Shown here: positions 18,598-27,223 of the stretch, in pieces
Position numbering within the stretch: the first letter of the stretch is position 1
Layout of the letters: the number at the start of each line of letters is the position of its first letter
NCBI RefSeq assembly: GCF_042663585.1
Contig: NZ_JBHTAN010000006.1
Span: 1,984,001 to 2,048,000 of the forward strand
DNA length: 64,000 nt
Reading direction: 5' to 3'
Origin: Natranaeroarchaeum sp042663585
GTDB taxonomy: Archaea > Halobacteriota > Halobacteria > Halobacteriales > Natronoarchaeaceae
Notes under the pieces: generated by a model
The model's database searches: none
Told to the model about the DNA's origin: nothing
What the model saw: only the letters and a program-made list of their open reading frames with translations
Position numbers and translations under genes: made by a program

Positions 18598-18619
18598 TCA
18601 CACATATATTGATGTGTGA
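18598..18619. promoter_or_regulatory. Perfect palindromic operator over a TATA box
   Basis: TCACACAT (18598-18605) and ATGTGTGA (18612-18619) are exact inverted repeats separated by 6 bp. The minus-strand TATA sequence AATATATG lies inside, about 27 bp before the ATG at 18581. A regulator dimer bound here would block TBP, so repression is the simplest reading. Confidence 0.6.
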
Positions 18620-18646
18620 CCCGCGGCCGACAGTCGAGCGATAACG

Positions 18647-19696
18647 TCAGACCGCCGCGGCGAGGACGTACACTATCGCGTAGCTCAGGAGTGCCGCAGT
18701 GATCCCCGCGAGCGCGGTAAACGCGACGCCAAGCCAGTCGGGCAGCAGTTCGTCGTCGGTGGTCGCGCTCGGGCGCTGGGTGAGTGGCGGCGACCACCGC
18801 GAGAACCGTCGTCGAAGCTCGGTCGCTGTCGGAATCGGGCTGGGTCGCACCGAGAGCCCCCCGCAGACGAGCCCTACCGAGAGGATCGAGAACACGAAGT
18901 GATAGGACACGTCGAGCGTCGGCGGCGCCATCGCGAGGGCGGCGACCCCGTAGGCGACGCCGACGGATGCACGGCGGTCGACGAAGTTCCACCACGACAG
19001 GCCGCCGATCCGGGCAGTCGTCAGCGCCGCGAGCCAGATCACGGACAGTTCGACCGCAAACGCGCCCAGCAGGTGGATCGTCGGATCGGCGTGAAGCAAC
19101 ACCCGGCTATCGAAGACGGCGACGCCGAACGGATAGAACAGTCCCGGTGGGTCCCCAGTCAGCAGGTCGCCCCACGGATGGGACAGCAGTCCCGCCGTGG
19201 CGGCCAGAGCAACTGTTCGAGCCGGGAACTCAGTCTTCCAGCGGCTCAGCGTCGCGACGCCAACGCCGGCGACTGCGAACAGCCCCATCACGACCCCGCC
19301 CAGCAGGCCACTCACCGCGTAGGCGACGACGATCAGCGCGGTGAGGATGACGACAGCGAGACCGCGACCCACAGCCCGGGTCTGCGGGGTCGCAGTCTTC
19401 GTGCCCGCCCAGAGCCCGAACGCGGGTCCCGCAAGGAGGGCGACGACTAGCGAGTGGGTTATCGTCCGGTGGACGTTCCGCGTGGCGTCCCAGAACGTGC
19501 TTGGTTCGACCACTGACTCGGCCGTCAGCGACCCGGCGTCGAGCGCGACTGCGGCGTACGCGACGTCGATGTCCGGGACGGCGGCGAACGCACCGGCGAC
19601 CAGCCCCAGCGTCAGCGCGCGCCGCGCCGGCCAGCCTCGCCAGTCCGCGATCAGCGCGGCGAGGGCGAACGCCAGCAACGCGTGACCGAGAAACAC
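18647..19696 (-). CDS. Membrane-bound metal-dependent hydrolase, YdjM/DUF457 family
   Basis: 349 residues. The N-terminus shows GHALLAFALAALIADWRGW and VPDIDVAYA, followed by HRTITHSLVVALL and SHPWGDLLTGD. These His/Asp residues form the metal site expected of LexA-binding YdjM-like hydrolases. Eight or more membrane helices; the C-terminal third is extra hydrophobic sequence. A GTG at 19696 begins the protein, with a TATA-like GGTTATAATGG about 27 bp upstream. The physiological substrate is unknown. Confidence 0.82.
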   Translation of the reverse strand: MFLGHALLAFALAALIADWRGWPARRALTLGLVAGAFAAVPDIDVAYAAVALDAGSLTAESVVEPSTFWDATRNVHRTITHSLVVALLAGPAFGLWAGTKTATPQTRAVGRGLAVVILTALIVVAYAVSGLLGGVVMGLFAVAGVGVATLSRWKTEFPARTVALAATAGLLSHPWGDLLTGDPPGLFYPFGVAVFDSRVLLHADPTIHLLGAFAVELSVIWLAALTTARIGGLSWWNFVDRRASVGVAYGVAALAMAPPTLDVSYHFVFSILSVGLVCGGLSVRPSPIPTATELRRRFSRWSPPLTQRPSATTDDELLPDWLGVAFTALAGITAALLSYAIVYVLAAAV

Positions 19697-20209
19697 AGTA
19701 TCGCAGATACGTTTCTAACCATTATAACCTTCTCGCCGCTTCTGTAACATGTTATCTCACACCGCACATCGGGAGTGCGGACGGTTTTTGACCCGCGACC
19801 GCGTACGCCTGGACGGCCGATGACGACGCACTCGCTCCGAGGCGGACTCGGCATCCGGCGACGACGAGCCCTATGAGTGCCGAGGCCGACTTTCGATCCA
19901 TACAGTTGCGGAGAGACGTGAATAAACGTCGGAGAATTGCGTCTGCTACTCGCTGAGAGAGGGCGGTCGCACTCGACGTTCCAAAGTTGCAGTTTGTCGT
20001 TTCGACTCTCTCACCTGATTGTCTCCGAACGAGACCACAACCACACGAACGAACTCGTCGAAACGGTCGAGGATCACATCAACTCCGAGAACTGGCGGTA
20101 CCGACAGACATCATCGAACTCCGGAGAAACGCTCGCTATCCGGGATCCGGAGAGGGTGTCACATTTCCCACAGATGTATTTGCGAGTAGTGATTGGTTCA
20201 AGTATACCA
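19697..20209. other. 513-bp segment without a convincing gene
   Basis: Holds the promoter of the DUF457 gene (TATAAT near 19723) and a 10-bp palindrome TAACATGTTA at 19745-19754. From 19937 onward the frame of the heliorhodopsin gene is open with no in-frame stop, but its residues are not haloarchaeal in composition. Short frames such as MSAEADFRSIQLRRDVNKR (from 19872) have no clear support. A weak TATA candidate (TGTATTTG, 20175-20182) precedes the heliorhodopsin ATG. Confidence 0.4.
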
Positions 20210-21019
20210 ATGTCTACGAAAAGTGCGACGGCTACCGATACCGAACAACAGACGTCTGCTCGGGACACCCGACTCCGGCTATGGAACGCCGTCATGGCTG
20301 TCCTGCATTTCCTGCAAGGACTGGCGATGGTCCTCCTGGCCGAAGGCGTCCTGTGGCCAGTCACGCGCACCAGATACGGGTTCAACCCCGCAACCGAGTC
20401 GATTTTTCCGGAGACAGTCTCCTTCTTCGACGCCAACCTCCCGCTGCTGGTGGCTGGATTCCTCTTCATTTCCGCGTTCGCGCACACTATCATCGCGACT
20501 GTCCGGTACGACAAGTACATCGAGTATCTCGACAGGGGGATGAACCCCTACCGCTGGTACGAGTACTCCATGAGCGCCTCGCTGATGATCGTCGTGATCG
20601 GCATGCTGGCCGGGGTCTGGGACGTCGGCACGCTCGTGGCGCTGTTCGGACTCGTTGCGGTGATGAATCTCTGCGGACTCCTGATGGAGCAACGCAACCA
20701 GTCGACCGACGAAACTGACTGGACGCCCTACTGGGTGGGTGTCATCGCCGGTATCGTGCCCTGGATCGTCATCGCGATTACGTTCATCGGCACAGTAGTG
20801 GCCAGCGACGGCGAGTTCCCCGAGTTCGTCATCTACATCTACGTCTCGATTTTCGTCTTTTTCAACCTCTTTGCGCTGAATCAGGCCCTGCAGTATCTGG
20901 AGGTCTCACGCTGGAAGAACTACCTCTTCGGCGAGAGGGCGTACATCCTGCTGAGCCTGGTGGCCAAGTCCGCCCTCGCGTGGCAGGTGTACTTCGGCAC
21001 GCTGAACTCCCCGATCTAG
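20210..21019 (+). CDS. Heliorhodopsin
   Basis: 269 residues with seven predicted membrane helices. The retinal Schiff-base lysine is K253 in LVAKSALAWQVYF (helix 7). The counterion-equivalent Glu is E118 in RWYEYSMSASLM (helix 3). H33 and H92 match the two conserved histidines of heliorhodopsin. NQALQYLEVSRWKNYLFGE before helix 7 is typical of the family. Heliorhodopsins bind all-trans retinal, have inverted topology (N-terminus in the cytoplasm) and slow photocycles; most are not pumps. ATG 20210 is chosen because the family starts close to helix 1. No opsin partner gene is nearby; the next gene is a secreted protease. Confidence 0.9.
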   Translation: MSTKSATATDTEQQTSARDTRLRLWNAVMAVLHFLQGLAMVLLAEGVLWPVTRTRYGFNPATESIFPETVSFFDANLPLLVAGFLFISAFAHTIIATVRYDKYIEYLDRGMNPYRWYEYSMSASLMIVVIGMLAGVWDVGTLVALFGLVAVMNLCGLLMEQRNQSTDETDWTPYWVGVIAGIVPWIVIAITFIGTVVASDGEFPEFVIYIYVSIFVFFNLFALNQALQYLEVSRWKNYLFGERAYILLSLVAKSALAWQVYFGTLNSPI

Positions 21020-21112
21020 CCGTCGAGAGCGTGGGTCATCGCTCGGACCCATTCAGATGAAACTCTAATAACCACCCAGTAAAAGACGCCTACCTCTAAT
21101 AATCAGCATAAA

Positions 21113-21120
21113 CTTATACA
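21113..21120 (+). promoter_or_regulatory. TATA box of the subtilase gene
   Basis: CTTATACA lies 23-30 bp before ATG 21143 in an unusually AT-rich stretch (21060-21140), predicting a leaderless transcript separate from heliorhodopsin. Confidence 0.55.
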
Positions 21121-21142
21121 CCAATAATTGACATCGTGTTAC

Positions 21143-23044
21143 ATGCCACGACACAACAGACGAACCTTCCTCAAGGTAGGTGGCGCACTGCTGGGTGGTA
21201 TCGCGGTAGGAACAGAAGTCACAGCGGCGACACGGACTGATCGATTCATCGTCAAGACACGCGGCAAGCGTGGACTACGGGGGTTAGACGTCGTCCACGA
21301 GATGCCGGGAGTGAATTTCGCGGTCGTCCGCGGATCCGAACAGGAGGTAAAACGGGCTGTCAAAGACTATGCGCCCGACATCGAGATCGAACTGAACGAA
21401 CCGGACGTGAACGAGGACGTGCCGACGTTCGACGCCTCGGACTACGAGGGTCAGCCAGGCGATTTCCTCCAATGGGACAAGGCCGATCTGAACGTTCCGG
21501 AGGCCCACGAGACGACAGAGGGTGAAGGAACACGCGTCGCGGTCATCGATTCCGGGGTGCTGGAGACGCACCCTGATCTCGCTGGGCCACTAAACGTCGA
21601 TCTTTCGAGGAACTTCACCGACGACGGTGGCGATCACAACCCAGTCGGCGGCGACGACCACGGAACGCACGTCGCCGGTATCGTCGCGGCCGACAACGCT
21701 GAGGGAACCGGCGTCAACGGGACAGCGCCGAAGACCGACCTCGTGGACTGTCGGGTGTTCTCGGGGGAGGGCGCATCTTTCGCGAACATCCTCGCTGCTG
21801 TGGTGTATAGCGTAAACGTCGACGCCGACGCCGCGAACCTCTCGCTGGGCGCGTACCCGATCCCGAGACAGGGACTGGGTAGTTTCTACGGGAAGGTCCT
21901 CAACAGCGTGATGACTTATGCAAACAAAGAAGGGACGTTACTCGTGTTGTCTGCCGGTAACGCCGGCGCAGACCTGCGAAAGGACAAGAACTTCATCAGC
22001 CTCCCGAACGAAGGAGCACAGGGCCTCTCGGTCGCTGCGACAGGTCCGATCGGATACGGCTGGGACGCCGGCGACAGGGAGGCACCCCCAGAGAGTCCGG
22101 CGTTTTATACGAACTATGGGACCAACGATATCGTGCTTGGGGCACCAGGCGGGGACGCCGATTTGAGCGCTATCGGGACGGGTGTTCCGTGGTTCTATGA
22201 CCTCGTGTTCAATACAGTGTTCGCCCCCACTGGTAATCTCGTGTCAGGGACGTTTGGGCCGAAGGCAGAGGATTATCCTGGCGATGTAACCGCCGAGCGA
22301 ACCGGCGAGGACGGAGGGAACGTCACCGTTCAGGGGACGCCGCCCTACACGACCGACGACGTACCGTGGTACGCTTCTGTCGGGTTCGGCGGTGCGGAGT
22401 TCGCGGCAAGCAAAGACACCTTCGAGGGGGACGAAACCGTGACTGTCGATTACGAGACGGGGGTTGACCACGAGCGGCCCGCACCGGACTGGATTTCGAT
22501 CTACGTGACCGTTCCAGCGGAGAGCGACGACGGCGACCCGACGGATTACGTGGTGATCGACTGGCAAGTGTCCGAGTCCTCGGGTTCGTCGGTCGCCTGG
22601 ACAGCGAGCGACACGTTCGGCGACGGTCCCGGCGGCGTCTTCGAGGCGAGCAACGTCGTCGAGATTTTCGAGGACCCAGAGATCGACCCATCCTCGCCGA
22701 GTGCCAGCGAGAGCGACGTCGTGGGTGAGGCAGAGGTCAATGGCGTCGGCGTCTTCAGCGGCGGCGGTATCGGTCGCGACGACCCGGTCAACATAACCTA
22801 CACTGGCGTCTCGTTCGAGGACAATGACCTCCTCATCCCACAGGATCCGGGCTACGGCTGGAAGGCCGGCACCTCGATGGCGGCACCGAACGTCGCCGGC
22901 GCGGCCGCGCTCGTCAAGAGCGCGAACCCGAACTACAACGCCAATCAGGTCGAAAGCGCACTCAAGCGAGCAGCAGATGTGCCCAACGACTACGATAAAG
23001 CGTTCTACGGGAGCGGCTATCTGAACATCCTCGACGCGCTCTAA
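21143..23044 (+). CDS. Tat-exported subtilisin-like serine protease (S8, halolysin-like) with a large insertion
   Basis: 633 residues. The twin-arginine signal is RRTFLKVGGALLGG (residues 6-19), followed by an I9-like propeptide to ~110. The catalytic triad is D136 (VAVIDSGV), H173 (DDHGTHVAG) and S578 (GTSMAAPNVAG); the oxyanion Asn is N273 (SAGNAG). About 305 residues separate N273 from S578, against about 66 in subtilisin, so roughly 240 residues (about 335-565) are inserted. The insert is acidic and beta-rich. No C-terminal polycystic-kidney domain follows. The enzyme is predicted to fold in the cytoplasm and act outside the cell. Confidence 0.92.
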   Translation: MPRHNRRTFLKVGGALLGGIAVGTEVTAATRTDRFIVKTRGKRGLRGLDVVHEMPGVNFAVVRGSEQEVKRAVKDYAPDIEIELNEPDVNEDVPTFDASDYEGQPGDFLQWDKADLNVPEAHETTEGEGTRVAVIDSGVLETHPDLAGPLNVDLSRNFTDDGGDHNPVGGDDHGTHVAGIVAADNAEGTGVNGTAPKTDLVDCRVFSGEGASFANILAAVVYSVNVDADAANLSLGAYPIPRQGLGSFYGKVLNSVMTYANKEGTLLVLSAGNAGADLRKDKNFISLPNEGAQGLSVAATGPIGYGWDAGDREAPPESPAFYTNYGTNDIVLGAPGGDADLSAIGTGVPWFYDLVFNTVFAPTGNLVSGTFGPKAEDYPGDVTAERTGEDGGNVTVQGTPPYTTDDVPWYASVGFGGAEFAASKDTFEGDETVTVDYETGVDHERPAPDWISIYVTVPAESDDGDPTDYVVIDWQVSESSGSSVAWTASDTFGDGPGGVFEASNVVEIFEDPEIDPSSPSASESDVVGEAEVNGVGVFSGGGIGRDDPVNITYTGVSFEDNDLLIPQDPGYGWKAGTSMAAPNVAGAAALVKSANPNYNANQVESALKRAADVPNDYDKAFYGSGYLNILDAL

Positions 23045-23410
23045 GCGTCTATTCTCCCCATCCGATCACTGAATCCCGACTGTGCAGTTTCGCGGGTCGA
23101 CGCCGACCCACACTTTTCGCGGTCGTCGCACAGGAGATGCCGAGCCATATCCGAGTCTACCTCCCCGAGATTCCGTTCGTTTAGGGCCCAAAGGCGGGGG
23201 ATACCCGACATACGATCCGGGACGTGTCGTCAGATCCGGACCCTGATTCAGTCGTCGACGAGGTATCAGAGCGCTGTACGCGGGGGCTTCTGGCAACCTC
23301 TCGTTCTCGCCGCGTCTCCCGATGCATACTCGACCAGGAGTAACAGTTCAGTTGGGCAGGGGTCGGACGTGCCGAACGGGAAACCGTCTACTGACGCATG
23401 CTGTCAGCAA
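23045..23410. other. 366-bp intergenic region with a possible gene remnant
   Basis: No convincing full gene. On the plus strand 23224-23346 reads as a short acidic-then-basic peptide ending RRVSRCILDQE and stop; it looks like the start of a haloarchaeal winged-helix protein that has lost the rest. This is a weak guess. The rest shows nothing I can name. Confidence 0.3.
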
Positions 23411-24415
23411 CTACGGGGTATTCGTGTGCTGTCGGTCATGACTGTCCGGGAGCAGATACTGTCCGAGGTCGGAGAGTGTCTCCAGGCCCTGGGCCTCACC
23501 CTCCAGTTGCGGAACGACCCCGACCGGGAACTCGAACCGATCCTCGATCTCCTGGAGGCGATTCCTGTGTCGCCTGGCGTCGCGCTGGCACCGGTCGCAC
23601 GGGCATTCTTCGTCGTTCTCGAACACGCGGTTCACCACGAGGGAGTCGACTGGGACGGAGGCGTCTTCGAGTTGTGACACGAGGCGCTCGGTTTCGCTGA
23701 TCGCCATCTGCTCGGGTGTGAGCACGACTCGAAAGCGAGTGTGGGCCGGGTCGCGAAGCAGGTCGCCCACCTCGCTGACGCGCTCGCGAAGCGACGCGAT
23801 TTCGTCGTCCTCGTCGCGACTGCCCCAGTACGCGGCAGGGCCCATCACCATGCTCCGTGCTGTTCTGGCCGTCTGCCGGACGCGGCGCTGGACCTCGCCA
23901 GCCACGCCGAGCGTCTCGTCGAGCACCTCTGGAAGATCGAATAGCCGAAGGGTGTGACCGGTCGGCGCAGTGTCGAAGACGACGGTGTCGTACCCTGCCG
24001 AGGTGTAGCGAGCCATGTACTCCAGGGCGGCCACTTCGTCGCCACCCGGGATCAGTCCGGCCTCGAAGAGGCGTTCGAGGTCGTCTTCTCCCAATCGCAA
24101 TCCTGCGTCTCGGAACTCGTCGGCGAGCGCCCGGACGACTGACTGATACGCTTCCTGTCCGGTCTGTGGGTCGACCTCGGCGGCGAACAGCGAGTCGGTC
24201 ACCGCCGTCGGTTCACCGCCGAGGTCCTGTTCGAACGCATCGCCGAGGGAGTGTGCCGGGTCCGTCGAGACGACGAGCGTCTTCGAATCGGACTCTCTGG
24301 CCGAGAGGGCGAGTGCATGTGCCGTCGCACAGGTGGTCTTTCCGACGCCGCCTTTTCCACCGTACAACACGACAGTAGATGGCCGCTGTCCGCTTCCGTT
24401 CGTTCGACGCATCAT
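23411..24415 (-). CDS. ArsA/Get3 family ATPase
   Basis: 334 residues. The deviant Walker A loop is GGKGGVGKTT (residues 19-28); switch I is STDPAHSLGD; switch II is FDTAPTGHTLRLF. CPCDRC near residue 268 matches the CxxC that binds the dimer zinc in Get3. One copy of the NTPase unit, so it works as a homodimer like Get3 (tail-anchored protein targeting) rather than the double-length ArsA. No ars genes are nearby. Two ATGs (24415, 24412) are possible starts. Confidence 0.88.
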   Translation of the reverse strand: MMRRTNGSGQRPSTVVLYGGKGGVGKTTCATAHALALSARESDSKTLVVSTDPAHSLGDAFEQDLGGEPTAVTDSLFAAEVDPQTGQEAYQSVVRALADEFRDAGLRLGEDDLERLFEAGLIPGGDEVAALEYMARYTSAGYDTVVFDTAPTGHTLRLFDLPEVLDETLGVAGEVQRRVRQTARTARSMVMGPAAYWGSRDEDDEIASLRERVSEVGDLLRDPAHTRFRVVLTPEQMAISETERLVSQLEDASVPVDSLVVNRVFENDEECPCDRCQRDARRHRNRLQEIEDRFEFPVGVVPQLEGEAQGLETLSDLGQYLLPDSHDRQHTNTP

Positions 24416-24634
24416 ATAGAAGAACGAGTTACAGCGTTACAAATCCGAGGCCTGTCGAACCCTCTGTGCGGCTATGAACGTTTGGGAACGGTCCGGAAGC
24501 GCTGTCCGAGGGGGTGAGATCTGGTCGAGGATCCAGTCGCTGTGGGTCGTGAGACGTGAGTGGCGCGGCATTCGATTTACCAGTTCGTGGGAACAAGGTT
24601 ACAGTATTTTTGAGAGGACGGTCAAGATTGACAC

Positions 24635-26371
24635 ATGAGTGAAACAGGCTCCGACGAAACCGTACCCCCGGACGTCGAAATCGCCCGAAACGCTTCGCGA
24701 CGACCGATCGAAGAGGTCGCCGGAGACCTGGGTCTCGACGAGACCGATCTCGACCGGCGTGGAGACGGCATCGCGAAACTGTCCTGGGATGCAATTCACC
24801 GGGAGCTAGACGCCCCGTCCGATGGGAACCTGGTTCTCGTGACGGCGATGACGCCGACGCGACGCGGGGCGGGAAAAACCGTCACAACCGTTGGGCTGGG
24901 ACAGGCCCTCTCACAGCGGGGAGAATCGAGCGTCGTCGCCATCAGAGAGCCATCGCAAGGGCCGGTGTTCGGCATCAAGGGCGGTGCAGCGGGTGGCGGC
25001 TACAGCCAGGTGCTCCCGATGGAGGAGATCAATCTGCACTTCACCGGCGACATCCACGCCGTCACGGCGGCGCACAACCTCATCGCGGCGATGATCGACG
25101 CCGAGCGGACGCACGACAACGACCTGGATATCGAACCGGATAGCGTCGCCTGGAACCGCGCACTCGACGTCAACGACCGGGCGCTTCGAGAGGTCGTCGT
25201 CGGCCTTGGGGGAAAAGTGAACGGGCCACCGCGGGAGGACTCGTTTCTCATTACTGCGGCCTCCGAACTGATGGCCGTCCTCTGTCTGGCGACCGATATC
25301 GCGGACCTCAAAGAACGAATCGGTCGCATCATCGTGGCCTACGACACCGACGGCGACCCGATTACGGTCAGGGATCTCGACTGCGTGGGTGCCGTAACTG
25401 CCCTGCTGAAAGACGCCTTGCGGCCGAACCTCGTCCAGACGATGGAGGGAACGCCGGCGTTCGTTCACGGCGGTCCCTTCGCCAACATCGCAACGGGAAC
25501 GAACTCGATTCTCGCGGACCAGCTCGGCTTGCGCCTCGGAGAGTATCTCGTCACCGAGGCGGGCTTCGGTGCCGATCTCGGCGCGGAGAAGTTCGTCAAT
25601 ATCGTCTCCCGGGAAGGGGTCGCGCCGGACGTTGCCGTGGTGGTCGCGACCGTCGACGCTCTCGAAAAACACGGCGAGGCGATGGTGGAGCGACAGCAAC
25701 GCACTCACGACTCCGGCGATGGCGCAGGGCCGCCAGCGGACGATCATCTGGCGACCGTTCGCGCTGGCTGTGCGAACCTCGATCACCACGTCGACAACCT
25801 TCGGGCAATGGGTATTCCAGTCGTCGTAGCCGTCAACCGGTTTCCCGACGATACCGACGAGGAGATTCAGGCGGTTCTGGACCACTACGAAGTGCGCGAC
25901 GTTCCGGCCGCGGTTTCGACGATGCACCGTGACGGCGGAGAGGGTGGCCTCGAGCTAGCAGCGTACGTGCAGCAAGCAGCCACCTCGGGGACCGCGTCGC
26001 TGGACCCCTCGTACGACCTGTCGATGGACATCGACGAGAAGATCCGTGCCGTCGCCACGCAGGTGTACGGAGCCGACGATGTCGAGTTCACCCCGCAGGC
26101 CCGCGCCGATATCGAGAATCTGACCGATCTCGGGCTGGACGACGTACCGGTCTGTCTCTCGAAGACCCCCGCGTCACTATCCGATGACCCCGACGAGGCG
26201 GGCGTTCCGTACGGCTGGGAACTGACGGTCAGGGAGCTGTATCCGTCGGCCGGTGCAGGGTTCGTCGTCGCACTCACCGGTGACGTTCTCACGATGCCCG
26301 GCCTCTCCGCCGACCCTGCTGCGGTCGACATCGAGGTCGATGACGACGGCTCTGTTCACGGGCTGTTCTGA
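24635..26371 (+). CDS. fhs: Formate--tetrahydrofolate ligase
   Basis: 578 residues. The ATP loop is TPTRRGAGKTVTTVGLG (residues ~73-89) and the family signature FGIKGGAAGGGYSQV follows, with NLHFTGDIHAV, EAGFGADLGAEKF, VNRFPDDTDEE and AGFVVALTGDVLTMPGLS. It makes 10-formyl-THF from formate and ATP. The loop differs from the usual TPAGEGK(T/S): PA is RR and the Glu is Ala. A TATA-like AGTATTTTTG lies about 27 bp upstream. It is monocistronic. Confidence 0.94.
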   Translation: MSETGSDETVPPDVEIARNASRRPIEEVAGDLGLDETDLDRRGDGIAKLSWDAIHRELDAPSDGNLVLVTAMTPTRRGAGKTVTTVGLGQALSQRGESSVVAIREPSQGPVFGIKGGAAGGGYSQVLPMEEINLHFTGDIHAVTAAHNLIAAMIDAERTHDNDLDIEPDSVAWNRALDVNDRALREVVVGLGGKVNGPPREDSFLITAASELMAVLCLATDIADLKERIGRIIVAYDTDGDPITVRDLDCVGAVTALLKDALRPNLVQTMEGTPAFVHGGPFANIATGTNSILADQLGLRLGEYLVTEAGFGADLGAEKFVNIVSREGVAPDVAVVVATVDALEKHGEAMVERQQRTHDSGDGAGPPADDHLATVRAGCANLDHHVDNLRAMGIPVVVAVNRFPDDTDEEIQAVLDHYEVRDVPAAVSTMHRDGGEGGLELAAYVQQAATSGTASLDPSYDLSMDIDEKIRAVATQVYGADDVEFTPQARADIENLTDLGLDDVPVCLSKTPASLSDDPDEAGVPYGWELTVRELYPSAGAGFVVALTGDVLTMPGLSADPAAVDIEVDDDGSVHGLF

Positions 26372-26497
26372 CCAGTCCGAGAGCATCTCGTAGGAGAGTG
26401 CGCTCCTGCACCTCGGCACCGTTCAGCGTCTCATCTTGGACCGTCCTGAGAGTAGCAATCGACGCAGGTCCTTTCGAGAGAGACCGCTCCATCACCG

Positions 26498-27223
26498 TTA
26501 CTCTTCGACCGGTGGCCGGCGGACGACGACAAGGGGGACGACAGTACGCTCGGCGAGCCGTTGGGAGGTATCGCCGAAGATACGATCGGTGAGTTTCGGC
26601 TCGTCCTCGCCGACGACGAGCAGGTCGTGTTCGTTGGCGGCATCGACGAGCGCTGTCAGCTCGTCGTCCGCTCGCTCGATAGTCGTCGTCACCCGTCCGT
26701 TTTCGATGCCTGCATCCTCCATGGCGGAGACAATCGCTGTAAACGCTTGCTCTATGGCGTCCGTGTCTGCCCCCTCCTTTGCGGCATGGTAGACCGTCGC
26801 GGTCGCGTCGGTTTCTTCGAGTACTGCCGCGGCTGTCGCGGCGATGTTCGGGACGTTGATTCCGCCGCGAACCGCGACGATGACGCGCTCGATCGATTTT
26901 GTTGGGGCCGGAAACAGTACGGCGACCCGGTCGATTTCGGTGGCTACCTGCTCGATAGTCCGTCGGGCGTTATGAGTAAACGACAGCCGGGTCTCGACAT
27001 CGGAACCGGCGTCGGCGAACAGATCAGCGACCGTATCGAGGGTCTGCCGTGCCTCGTCCTCGAACTGGGCTCGCGCCTGCTCGGAACTCGTCTGGTCGGG
27101 GATTTCGACGATACCTACCAGCACGACGGGTAACGGTGCGAGGAACTCCACGAGCGTTTCTGACACGGTCTCCCGCTCCTGGGCCGCGATTTGAACGACG
27201 ACTGTCGGTGTCGGAGCAGTCAT
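26498..27223 (-). CDS. Tandem universal stress (Usp) domain protein
   Basis: 241 residues containing two Usp-like halves. The N-terminal half is degenerate; the C-terminal half keeps a VVGEDEPKLTDRIFGDTSQR loop, close to the G-x2-G-x9-G nucleotide loop but poor in glycine. The start at 27223 is set by a GGAGGT Shine-Dalgarno 7 bp upstream and a 4-bp overlap with the permease stop. Permease plus Usp is a repeated haloarchaeal pair, so the protein probably regulates the transporter (inference). Confidence 0.82.
   Translation of the reverse strand: MTAPTPTVVVQIAAQERETVSETLVEFLAPLPVVLVGIVEIPDQTSSEQARAQFEDEARQTLDTVADLFADAGSDVETRLSFTHNARRTIEQVATEIDRVAVLFPAPTKSIERVIVAVRGGINVPNIAATAAAVLEETDATATVYHAAKEGADTDAIEQAFTAIVSAMEDAGIENGRVTTTIERADDELTALVDAANEHDLLVVGEDEPKLTDRIFGDTSQRLAERTVVPLVVVRRPPVEE

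Noticed and set aside
24911..25927. 338-codon antisense frame in fhs
   Set aside because: Shadow of the formate-THF ligase reading frame; no recognisable domain and basic composition unlike neighbours.
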